A stretch of 64,000 nt of DNA from Spiroplasma endosymbiont of Lonchoptera lutea (lineage in GTDB: Bacteria > Bacillota_I > Bacilli_A > Mycoplasmatales > Nriv7), in contig NZ_OZ026463.1 in the NCBI RefSeq assembly GCF_964019715.1, positions 682,001 to 746,000 on the forward strand, read 5' to 3'. Positions 22,211-31,444 of this stretch are shown here, one piece after another. The notes beneath the pieces are model-generated. The model was not told where the DNA came from and did no database searches. It was given only the letters and a program-made list of their open reading frames with translations. The position numbers and the translations under genes are program-made. Numbering within the stretch: position 1 is the stretch's first letter; the number at the start of each line of letters is the position of its first letter.

Positions 22211-23232
22211 AAATAAAGGTAAATGTCGTTTTTTAATTCAGGGTCATAACGCAGAAAACTAAATTTAACATTAAAATAATTTAAAGTTCCAAAAAGGTAC
22301 TTAATTAGATAATAATCGTTGTCATTTGTCGTGTCATATTTTCAGATTTCACTTTCACCATGTAATAATTGTAAATAGTTATTACCTGCGATTAGAGTTT
22401 TATTAAAGGCTTTAATTTTTAATATATTTTTATTTATTTTTTCTTCACTAGTAGAATTTTTATGATAAAAATAGCTTTCGCTTTTAAAACCATGATTTTT
22501 AATCGTAAATTCTTTATAATAACCTTTTTCTAAGGTGTCAATGAAATTAAATACTGGTGTTCAATAAAGATAAGAGTAATTGAATTTGTCAAAATCACCA
22601 CGATGAATCATTAAGTAATCAAGATTATAAATAACATCGTTATAGTTATGGTTGCCATCAAATTTGGTGTTTGTTGTTGGTAATTCAATATCAGTGCTAT
22701 CTTTTTCAATTTCAACTTCAAAATTATTTGTTTTATTTAATCTATAATTGTTAGTATCATCATGTTCAAAAGTTAATAATTCTGTTCCTTGTGCTTTAAT
22801 TCTAATTGTTTTATTGGGTATATTAATCATTCAGGTATAAAAATTTAAACCCGAAGTATCTATTTTTGTTCCATAAGTATTTGTTATTTTTTGAAAGTCT
22901 TTTTGTTTAATTATGTTATTTACAAGCTCTGCATTAAACTCTAAACTAAAAATTTTTACATTTTTTAAATTTGGTAATTGTTTATCTATATTTGCATTTA
23001 TATTTTCTTCTGTTCTTATCTCAACTTTTAAAAGGTCATGGTCTTGCCTTTCTGTTAAAAATCTTATTTTTTCTAAGTTTCTAATTTCAAAGTTATAAAT
23101 TTTATCACTTTGTCTTTTATTTCTAATTAGTTGCGATGTTGCTTTGTCATTATTAATGTTTTGGGGAACAGTAAAAATGTTATTGAAACTAATAATTATC
23201 ATTGTAAATATTTTCATAAACATTTTTATCAC
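22211..23232 (-). other. Plectrovirus large structural protein remains, proximal part
   Basis: Viral fossil part with an N-terminal signal-like segment (KIFTMIIISFNNIFTV) followed by SQLIRNKRQ. The same short RNKRQ motif follows the signal peptide of the ankyrin/OTU gene at 58.9 kb. The middle is polar and beta-rich in appearance. It is probably the adsorption/minor coat protein. Confidence 0.6.
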
Positions 23233-23272
23233 TCCTTTTTAAAATATTTTGTTTTTCATTATTCTTTTAGCT

Positions 23273-23518
23273 TTAATCTTTTTTCTTTTTTAATATAAAG
23301 CGAATTAAGCAGTTTACTATTTCTGTTATGGTTACTCATACTAATGAATAACCTATAATCATTAACTTACCAATTGCTCCAAAATTTTTAATAAATTGTT
23401 GCAAATTTTCAATATCTGTATGTAATAATAAAACTATACTTAAAGATATGAATATAATGTAATTAAGTATTATTCATCAATATTTTTTTAAAGAATTAAT
23501 GAGTTTGTTTGATTTCAT
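23273..23518 (-). CDS. Plectrovirus small membrane protein
   Basis: 81 aa, MKSNKLINSLKKYWW start, with two hydrophobic helices separated by a short polar loop and a lysine-rich tail. It belongs to the viral fossil. I recognise no specific function. Confidence 0.6.
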
Positions 23519-23888
23519 TTTTCAAGGCTCTTTTTGCTTTAATTTTCTGAATAATAAAGCGGATTAATTTTTCAAATTTAAGTGCAAAATATATCGATCC
23601 ACCTCATCAGAAAATAAATATTCCTGCGAGCATAATGCCACTATTAAATTTGCCAAAGAATTTAACCATCTCTTCATTCATAAATTTATTAAATTCTTTA
23701 CTTGTTCCGGTTATTCATTTAGTATCGATTGCTGTTAATGCACAAATTAATAAGCTTATAAAAATGAAAATGATACTTAATGCTACCTTTAACCACTGTT
23801 TTTTAAAAGAATTTTTAATTCTTAATTTTAACGGCAATTTTTCTTTTGAATTATCTTTTTTAAATAATTTTCTTAAAAGTTTTTTCAT
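23496..23888 (-). CDS. Plectrovirus membrane protein
   Basis: 130 aa with a highly basic N-terminus (KKLLRKLFKKD) and two hydrophobic helices. Its end overlaps the next viral gene. Small membrane proteins of this sort act in assembly of filamentous phages, which is inferred from context only. Confidence 0.6.
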
Positions 23889-24083
23889 TTTAATTCTCCT
23901 TTCATATTTTTTACCGTCCTTTAATCACAATAAAATAAAGCAATAAGTACACAAGTAACACCAAGAATGGTAAAGATTGGATGTTGAGAAAATATCCGAG
24001 CCATTGGTTTAAATAGTTCTAAAATTTTTAAATTGCTAGTAATAAATTTTTGGAAATTGGCAAGGCCTTCGCTAATATAGTTA

Positions 24084-25144
24084 CCTGAAATGTAAAATTA
24101 AAAAGGACACTTATATAAAAAACAAATTGTGTTAATTCTATAATTAAGAAAAGAAAGGAATTAGCACAATGTATAAGTATCTGACTATTGAATCAATAAT
24201 AGCAATAAAAGAATATAAAAGTTATGGATTTTCTATTCGTAAAATAGCAAAAGCAATTGATTATAGTAAATCAACTGTACACAGAGTTTGTAAATTATTA
24301 AATCAAAACTTATTACCATTAGAAATATTGAATCAAGTTCAAAAAAATAAACAAAATGCAGGTAGAAAATTAATAATTTTAACTTTAACAGAAATTAATA
24401 CTATCAATCATTTGTTAATTACTAAAAATTATGCTCTTGATATAATTGCTGATTTTTTAAAGAAAAATAAAATAAAAAATATTTCAACAAAAACTTTATA
24501 TAACATGTTTAAAACAAATCGAATGGGTTTTGATGAAAAAAATTTATTGAGAAAAGGCAAAAATAAACCTCATAAACAAAAAGAAACTAGGGGCAGAATT
24601 AATAATTGTAAATCTATTCATGAAAGAAATTTAATCATTCCAAATATTAAAAATATACAAGAATTTGGCCATTGAGAAGGAGATACTATCGTTGGTAAAG
24701 ATCATAAAAGTTCTATTATTACTTTAGCTGATATATGATCAAAAACCACAATTCCTTTGAAAACTAAAAATCATAAAGCAGAAAGTATTACACAAAGTAT
24801 AATAAAATTTATTTCAAAATTAATACCAGGAACAATTAAAACTATTACTTTTGATCGTGGTAAAGAATTTAGTAAATAAAAATTAATTGAAAAAAATTGT
24901 AATGTTAAAATTTATTTTGCAGATGCCGGCAAACCTTGTCAAAGAGGTTTAAATGAGAACAATAATGGTATTTTAAGAAGATATTTACCAAAATCTACTG
25001 ATTTATCTTCATATAAACAAAAAGACTTAAATTCTATAGCATTTCAAATTAATTCTACACCCAGAAAATCATTATCTTATAAAAGACCAATAGATTTAAT
25101 ACAATTATTTTAAAAAACTGTCCCATTTATATTTACAATTCAGG
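24084..25144 (+). mobile_element. IS30-A inserted in the plectrovirus fossil
   Basis: Full-length 1061-bp element with both inverted repeats, flanked by TTA on each side (3-bp target duplication). It is the only copy in the window with TGA-Trp in the GHWEGD motif. Confidence 0.93.
24169..25113 (+). pseudogene. IS30-A transposase with nonsense codon
   Basis: It has the canonical GHWEGDTIVG motif (TGA for Trp), unlike its sister copies with Leu. The later Trp codon TGA in FSKWKL has become TAA at 24877-24879, truncating the protein after the second catalytic aspartate (TFDRGKEF). It probably makes no active enzyme. Confidence 0.87.
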
Positions 25145-25226
25145 TTAGTTAAAGTTTCAAAATGACTACCAGCTAAAAGTCCAAGAACAGTTATTAAGAT
25201 AAAAATAATAATTAGTTTAAACATTG

Positions 25227-25547
25227 TTAGTTACCTTGTTTTGTTTTTTTATTTCTTTGTTTTCAATTAATTTTATTTGGATTTATTGGTTGTATTTGTT
25301 TTTTAGCTTTTCCTCACGCACTTAAACGACCACTATTTTTAATGGCATATTGGCGTTGTTTTTCTAAATTAACTTGTTGACTACCAAAACCTAGAATAAT
25401 TGCCATAAGAAATTCTACAGCCAGCGTTAAGAATAAAGGAAATATTAGTTGAATATTCGTTCCTGGCACCTCTAAACTTCAAATTAAGTCAAAAACTTTA
25501 TAAAGCATTTGAGCTAGAAAGTCGGCCATTTTTGCGAGATTTTCCAT
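25227..25547 (-). CDS. Plectrovirus membrane protein
   Basis: 106 aa. The N-terminal half has amphipathic and hydrophobic stretches (LIFPLFLTLAVEFLMAIILGFG); the C-terminal half is strongly basic and would be cytoplasmic. It lies directly after the ATPase gene, a place where SpV1 genomes carry small structural proteins. Confidence 0.6.
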
Positions 25548-25553
25548 TTTTTA

Positions 25554-26537
25554 TTATTCCTTTTCTTTCATTTTTCTTAAAAATTTGCTAAATTTATCCA
25601 TTTTTAAGTATTCTAAATCTTCTAAATCAATTGCTGTGTCAGTATAGTGTTTATCTTCATAGTCAGGATTTACTTTTGAATTTAAGTAATCTCTTAAAAA
25701 CGCTAGGTAAAAAGAATTGTAAGTGTTTAATATTGGTAGAGGAATTTTTAGTTTAAAAAAATAAATATCAAGTTCAGGAATATCACGATATTTAATGCGA
25801 CGACCCTTTTTACTATTTTTAGCATCAATTAAGGTGTTTCGTCAGCGTTCATATTCTTCAATGCTCGTAAAGGTACCATAAATGACTTTTAAGTAGGGAT
25901 GAAAAATATTAACGGGTTTTTTGCGAATGCCCACAATCACATTATTGGCAATATCACGAACTTTAACTCATATATGTTTGTCTCTTTGACCACTAGCGAG
26001 CACAATATGACCAAAATGTCGTGCCAGAGCGAAATATTCTTGAATACCGGTTTCTTCGTTTTTGGTATTATTTTTTTCTCAATCAGTTCCTTCTAAGAAT
26101 AAATTGGTTTCATCTCACAAAAGTAAGGTTTTATCTGGTAATACCGGGTAATCAAAATCTAATAATCCCATATGTCCTAAACTTAATTTTTGGGTTTCTA
26201 GTAATGGAAAGGTTGATGCGATATGATATTTCTTCTTTTTTAGTAATTTTGAGGCATACACTAGAAAAGCAGTTTTTCCAGTTCCTAATGAACCAATAAC
26301 AATATTTAATGGTGAGTTTTTTAAGAAATTAATAACTTTGTTAATTTGTGTTAAATTACCGATTTTAAAAAGGAAAATTAAAATACAACCCGCTAAAAAT
26401 AAATAGCTCACAATGTTTTTAAAATAACCGTTGTAAATATATCAAATTGCTCCCCAATGTCATAAAATTAAAAATGAGGTGCGATTTAATTCAATAAAAT
26501 GGTTATTTTTTTCTATTATTCATTTGCAAAATTTCAT
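25554..26537 (-). CDS. Plectrovirus P-loop ATPase (Zot-like assembly protein)
   Basis: 327 aa. Two short N-terminal hydrophobic helices are followed by a Walker A loop GSLGTGKTA and a Walker B-like LLLWDETNLF. Inovirus pI/Zot-type ATPases sit in the host membrane and drive phage extrusion. The gene is preceded by GTGAGGTG and lies next to the coat-protein gene, as in SpV1. This is the clearest viral marker in the window. Confidence 0.8.
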
Positions 26538-26561
26538 CTTGCACCTCACTTTATTTTTTTA

Positions 26562-26807
26562 TTAGCGTACTGCTCCAAGTAGTTTTTCAAACATTTTAAA
26601 GCAAATAAAGAATATTGCCAAAATAAATGGAAAAATGAAGATTCAATAGTCAGCAAAGAAGTTACCAACTTGTGGCATATTAACAGCAATAATTTCTCAC
26701 ATTTTAGTAAAAGCCGTTATAATTGCATTTCATAATTTAGTCATCGCGTCACTAGCTGTTATTTTTTCTACTGTTACTGGTGCATCGGCCAATAAAGTTC
26801 CAATCAT
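26562..26807 (-). CDS. Plectrovirus coat-protein-like small protein
   Basis: 81 aa. A polar, acidic N-terminal part, an amphipathic helix and a single strongly hydrophobic helix (DYWIFIFPFILAIFFICF) ending in a basic tail. This is the layout of major coat proteins of filamentous phages. It is placed just upstream of the ATPase gene. Confidence 0.65.
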
Positions 26808-26855
26808 ATAATCACCCCCTTTCTTTAATGTAACTTCTTGACATTAATTTCGCTT

Positions 26856-27086
26856 CTATCTAAATATTGATATGGTTTTTCAAAGTAACATTAGAATAAA
26901 TCACACCATAATCGCTGTTAAAAATCAAAAAGCAATGTTTGCTATTAAGAGTCAAAGTGGTGCTTCTATTAATTTAATTTCTTTACCACCAGTAATGTGA
27001 GCGGGGATGGTTGTAATTTGAATAAATAAATCTCAGAAAGTTTGTTTAATTTGTTCTCAATTAAATTCTTTTAAGTTTATTGTCAT
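26856..27086 (-). CDS. Small plectrovirus membrane protein
   Basis: 76 aa with an amphipathic N-terminus and one hydrophobic helix (WLLIANIAFWFLTAIMVW). Probably a minor structural protein of the fossil virus, by position. Confidence 0.55.
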
Positions 27087-27089
27087 TTT

Positions 27090-27194
27090 TTATCTCCCAA
27101 AAATCATTTTTATTTTGGCATAAATTTTATAAGCAAAATATGCTAATAACATTATGCAAATAATAGTAAATATTATTCCAATCGCAATATTCAT
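27090..27194 (-). CDS. Very small plectrovirus membrane peptide
   Basis: 34 aa: one hydrophobic helix (AIGIIFTIICIMLLAYFAY) and a basic end. It lies 3 bp from the next viral gene. Tiny single-helix proteins are usual in filamentous phages. Confidence 0.5.
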   Translation of the reverse strand: MNIAIGIIFTIICIMLLAYFAYKIYAKIKMIFGR

Positions 27195-27196
27195 TT

Positions 27197-27523
27197 TTAA
27201 ACTCCTTTAAAATAGTTATAATTTGTATCTTTTTTGTTGTTTTCTTTTTCGGCAATGAAGAAACTTAATAATTCTTGTCCTTTAATTCACTTGGTTTCTT
27301 GCTCTTGTTGATTAACTGAAATTACTTGATATTTACTATCTTTTATTATTCCGATGCAAATAGAATTTTCATATTTTCCTTTATAAACAAATCGCTTTGG
27401 AAACCAAATGCCGATTTGTTCATTAAATCACGGAATTTTTGGTGCTTTAATAAACATTGCGTTTTGTGTTTCTTTTAAAAGATATTTTTTAGTATTTAAG
27501 AAAATGTTTTCAATGTTTTTCAT
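27197..27523 (-). CDS. Plectrovirus 108-aa soluble protein
   Basis: First gene of the viral cluster in transcription order. It is soluble, with KAPKIPWFNEQIGIWFPKRF in the middle, and has no membrane helix. Its position would suit a ssDNA-binding or early protein, but nothing in the sequence proves this. Confidence 0.5.
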
Positions 27524-27545
27524 AATAAATTACCTTTCTTATGAA

Positions 27546-27588
27546 TAAACTAAGTTATATTAACTAAGTTAGTTAACTTAGTTTTTTA
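27546..27588. repeat. Nested inverted repeat upstream of the viral cluster
   Basis: AACTAAGTT occurs twice, followed by AACTTAGTT, giving an inverted repeat (ACTAAGTTAGTTAACTTAGT) that ends in T6. It could be a phage origin hairpin or a terminator. Part of the viral noncoding region. Confidence 0.45.
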
Positions 27589-27956
27589 AACACTTATATA
27601 TCGAAGATTTAAGTGTTTAACAAGCTTTGTTAGTAAATTTTGTTTTTTTAATTAGACAAAGATTTTAATAATTTTAAACTTAGTATATCCCTATATAGAA
27701 ATTTCTACACTTTAATATCCGCATCCTACCCTTGGAACTAATTTAATAGCGTGTATATTTTTAGGAAATCCACCCATTCATTTTTTTATTGCAAAACGAA
27801 ACAAATTGCTATAGCTAATAGGATGTTATCTATTAACTGGTAAACTTCTTTTGATTATGGCGACCACCCACAATTTATCGTGCTTTAATACATACCAACA
27901 TTATTAACTCACTTGTATTTAATTTTCAAAGAACAAATTTTTAACATCTTATAAAA

Positions 27957-28752
27957 CCTGAATTGTAAATATAAATGGGACAGTTTTTTAAAATAATTGT
28001 ATTAAATCTATTGGTCTTTTATAAGATAATGATTTTCTGGGTGTAGAATTAATTTGAAATGCTATAGAATTTAAGTCTTTTTGTTTATATGAAGATAAAT
28101 CAGTAGATTTTGGTAAATATCTTCTTAAAATACCATTATTGTTCTCATTTAAACCTCTTTGACAAGGTTTTCCGGCATCTGCAAAATAAATTTTCACATT
28201 TAAATTTTTTTCATGAATAGATTTACAATTATTAATTCTGCCCCTAGTTTCTTTTTGTTTATGAGGTTTATTTTTGCCTTTTCTCAATAAATTTTTTTCA
28301 TCAAAACCCATTCGATTTGTTTTAAACATGTTATATAAAGTTTTTGTTGAAATATTTTTTATTTTATTTTTCTTTAAAAAATCAGCAATTATATCAAGAG
28401 CATAATTTTTAGTAATTAACAAATGATTGATAGTATTAATTTCTGTTAAAGTTAAAATTATTAATTTTCTACCTGCATTTTGTTTATTTTTTTGAACTTG
28501 ATTCAATATTTCTAATAGTAATAAGTTTTGATTTAATAATTTACAAACTCTGTGTACAGTTGATTTACTATAATCAATTGCTTTTGCTATTTTACGAATA
28601 GAAAATCCATAACTTTTATATTCTTTTATTGCTATTATTGATTCAATAGTCAGATACTTATACATTGTGCTAATTCCTTTCTTTTCTTAATTATAGAATT
28701 AACACAATTTGTTTTTTATATAAGTGTCCTTTTTAAAATTTTACATTTCAGG
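27957..28752 (-). mobile_element. IS30-A copy with large internal deletion
   Basis: Both inverted repeats are present, but only 796 bp remain. Comparison with the empty site near 49243 shows a 3-bp AAA target duplication. Confidence 0.92.
27988..28665 (-). pseudogene. IS30-A transposase with in-frame deletion
   Basis: 225 aa. The HTH part is intact, but the sequence jumps from KSIHEKNL to NVKIYFADAGKP, so the first two catalytic aspartates are lost. The bases at the junction (AATTTAAATGTGAAAA) match IS30-B rather than IS30-A, so a recombination between the two families is likely. Confidence 0.85.
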
Positions 28753-28783
28753 AAATAAAAAGACAATCATTGCTGACTGTCTT
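28753..28783 (-). terminator. Terminator downstream of the nucleoside transporter operon
   Basis: On the minus strand, stem AAGACA/TGTCTT followed by TTTTATTT. The same hairpin lies within the second copy of the long repeat, downstream of the E2-like gene (about 49250), so it travels with the repeat. Confidence 0.6.
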
Positions 28784-28833
28784 AATACTTATTCAAATCT
28801 TTTCCCACCTAACAAAACTTTATGCGTCCAAGA

Positions 28834-29766
28834 CTAACAACTATCCACTGAATAATTTATTCCCAAAGCACTTGGTGCACCCGTAATTTTTTTATTATAA
28901 ATAAACCGAAAAATTAATAATGATACTAATGGTGACAAGTAAATTAATGATTTTAACAATTGGGGATTAATATGTTTAGTAATATCAGGAACAGCAGCAG
29001 CCTCATATGTTAACTGAATTACATATCCTAAAATAAATGAACTTAATATAATAAACCATCCATTTCAGCGGGCCAGAATCATAATCGCAATAGCAATAAA
29101 ACCATAGCCCCCTGCTGTTGGCATAAAAATATTTTGGGTTATCACATATAATGAACCACTTAATCCAGCTAAAGCTCCCGAAATTGTAATCGCAACAAAT
29201 TTATAACGAATAACATTAATCCCAACAGATTCACTAGCTCAAGGATTTTCGCCAACTGATTTTAAACGCAACCCAAACTTACTAAAAACTAATAAACAAA
29301 TAATAGCAATTACAATAATTAAAATAATAAACGGATAAAAAATTAAACTATCTATTTTTCAAGGAATATATTGAATATTACTTGAAATATTAGCACGATT
29401 ATTTAATAATGTTGCTCCCATCGCGGCAATGGCAGAGCCAGCAACATTAACAACTGTCCCAGAAATAATATGATTAATTTTAAATTTTAATACCATTAGT
29501 GAATGAAGCAACGATATTATCATTCCAAAAAGAATGCCAACAATAATTGCTATTACTGCTAAATGATGATTATTTAAATTATTAACATCATAATGACGAT
29601 AAGTAACTAATGAATAACCAAAACCAGCAAATACCATCTGTCCTTCCAAACCAATATTAATTACACCTGCTCGCTCAGAAATTAAAGCAGCAATAGCAGT
29701 AATCATAAAAATACTAATTAAAGGTAGTCCACTTATTAAAGAAGTTCCAAAAACTGAATTAAGCAT
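28834..29766 (-). CDS. Nucleoside ABC transporter permease (NupC/YufQ type)
   Basis: A 310-aa inner-membrane permease of the BPD_transp_2 family, with 8 or so hydrophobic helices. The motif AALISERAGVINIGLEGQMVFAGF near residue 28 is characteristic of this permease class. It pairs with the product of the upstream gene to form the channel. The ATG overlaps that gene by 8 bp. Length matches relatives. Together with the lipoprotein and ATPase it should import purine or pyrimidine nucleosides. Confidence 0.88.
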
Positions 29767-31444
29767 CTTTCTTTACCTCCTTCGTTATTTCTTCAATTAA
29801 AGTCTTCTTACTAATAAATTGCGATGCATTTCTTAATTGTGATTTTGTCAGTTTTTGCAATTGTAATTTATAATATCATCTTTGAAACAATGAAAGATTA
29901 GAATCATTAATTATTTTATTTAAGTCTAAGATCTTTTTTTCTTTTGCTTCATAACTGTTTTCATATTCATCAATTACTAATGTCATATTATTATTATGCA
30001 ATTTTAAAATTAGTTTTTGTTTAATTAAAATAATTTTTTTTGTTAAACCGATAATTTTATTTTCTTTACTATTCAACTTTTTAATTTTTATTTTGTCTTC
30101 TTTAAAAAATTGCTTTGCAAAATTAATTTTTTGTTCTGATATTTCTTCATATTCTTTTCAATATTCAATAATATTCATTTCTTTATTAACATTAATTAAT
30201 AACTTTTGCGATAAATATAATGCATGATTTCTCATAAAAATAAGTTTTAATCAATTTCTAGTATGAGCTTCAAAATATTCATAATAAATATCAATTTTAT
30301 TTAAAAGATAATAAATTTTAAGTTGAATAAAATCTTTAAATCGTAAAAACTTTAAATACCACCTATTAATTCCATGATAACTATACGGCAATCTCAGTTG
30401 TCTTGTAGCCATTAATTGTAAATATCACTTTGTTATTTTTGATTTTGGTTTAACTAAAAAATATGTTCCTAAAGCAATTGATAATAAGGCAATAGCAATA
30501 ATCGTCTCAACAATTTCTTTATTACCTGACATAACAACTTTTTGAGCATACACAGCACTAACAAATAATGCTGAGAAAATAATACCAATAAAACTATTAT
30601 TTGCTAATAATGCCACAGTAATACCATCAAAACCAATATTTAATGGAATAGATTGTACCGGTAAAAATCGTACCATCCCATAATAATAAACAAAACCAGC
30701 AATTCCAGCAACACACGAAGAAATTAACATTGTATAAATTACAATTTTATTATATTTAACGCCAGCATACTTTGTAGCCAAAGGATTACTACCACTAATT
30801 TTAATTTTATATCCTAAACTAGTAAATTTAAAAATAAATCAAAAACCAGCAATTAAAATTATTGTAATAAAAATCCCTATATTAAAAGGCGAAGTAACAA
30901 TTTCCTTTAAATTTAAATTTATTAATAAATGATTAGGAAAACCAATTGATGCACCATTAGTTTCAAGAGCAGGCCCACTTTCTAAAACAAATTGATAAAA
31001 ATATAAGACCGCTCAATTTAGCATTATCGTTGCAACAACTTCATGAATATTAGCATAAACTTTTAATACTGCCGTAAGTAATCCTAGTGCCATTGCTGAT
31101 AATATACAAATTATAAAGACAAAGAAAGGATTTAAAGCATCAGCATTCCCTCAACTCAAAGCAATATAAGACATCACCCCAGCAAACATCATTTGTCCTG
31201 AAACACCAATATTAAATATTCCACCTCTAAATCCAATTGCAACAGCAATTCCTACTAAGCCATAAACAGAAAAATATCCTAAAAAATCTAAAAATACATT
31301 TTTACTACGAAAATTACCTCATAGTAAATCACCAATTTTATATTTTGCTAATGGATCATTACTAATTAATAAAAGAAATAATCCAATAATAAAAGCTACT
31401 ACAATTGATAATATGGGAAAAAATATTTTTTTATATTTACTCAT
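29759..31444 (-). CDS. Nucleoside ABC transporter permease (NupB/YufP type) with long C-terminal extension
   Basis: 561 aa. Residues 1-340 are the usual permease with FRGGIFNIGVSGQMMFAGV and about 9 helices. Residues from about 345 to the end form a lysine/isoleucine-rich, probably helical cytoplasmic extension (for example HNNNMTLVIDEYENSYEAKE), which relatives of about 350 aa lack. The frame is continuous across it with TGA as Trp, and the downstream permease start overlaps the stop by 8 bp, so the extension belongs to the gene. The start ATG 31444 overlaps the ATPase end by 8 bp. The role of the extension is unknown; it may contact the enlarged ATPase. Confidence 0.85.

Larger units (their letters stand above)
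23921..25224 (-). other. Small plectrovirus membrane protein remains around an IS30-A insertion
   Basis: Viral coding sequence on both sides of the IS30-A element at 24084-25144. One side has a hydrophobic start (MFKLIIIFILITVLG), the other a second hydrophobic segment. The IS carries a TTA repeat at both flanks, the expected target duplication. Confidence 0.55.
20288..27956 (-). mobile_element. Plectrovirus (SpV1-type) fossil
   Basis: Remains of an integrated filamentous Spiroplasma phage. In transcription order (minus strand) they are a 108-aa protein, three very small membrane proteins including a coat-protein-like one, a P-loop ATPase, further small membrane proteins, and a large minor-coat/adsorption-type protein. 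An upstream noncoding region lies at 27524-27956. Two IS elements sit inside it (IS30-B at 21131-22210, IS30-A at 24084-25144). The downstream end is cut by an IS3 element and I see no replication gene, so it is broken: about two insertions plus a missing end. The coding parts keep open frames, so it is not very old. Confidence 0.8.
27589..28830. repeat. Long noncoding repeat, copy 1, split by IS30-A
   Basis: 27589-27956 plus 28753-28830 match the uninterrupted stretch 48876-49318 with scattered differences. It opens with the hairpin CACTTA...TAAGTG and has no ORF. It lies upstream of the viral genes and ends at the nupC stop. Probably the plectrovirus intergenic region. Confidence 0.7.

Noticed and set aside
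27546-27588. Plus-strand intrinsic terminator
   Set aside because: No plus-strand gene precedes it; listed instead as an inverted repeat of the viral noncoding region.
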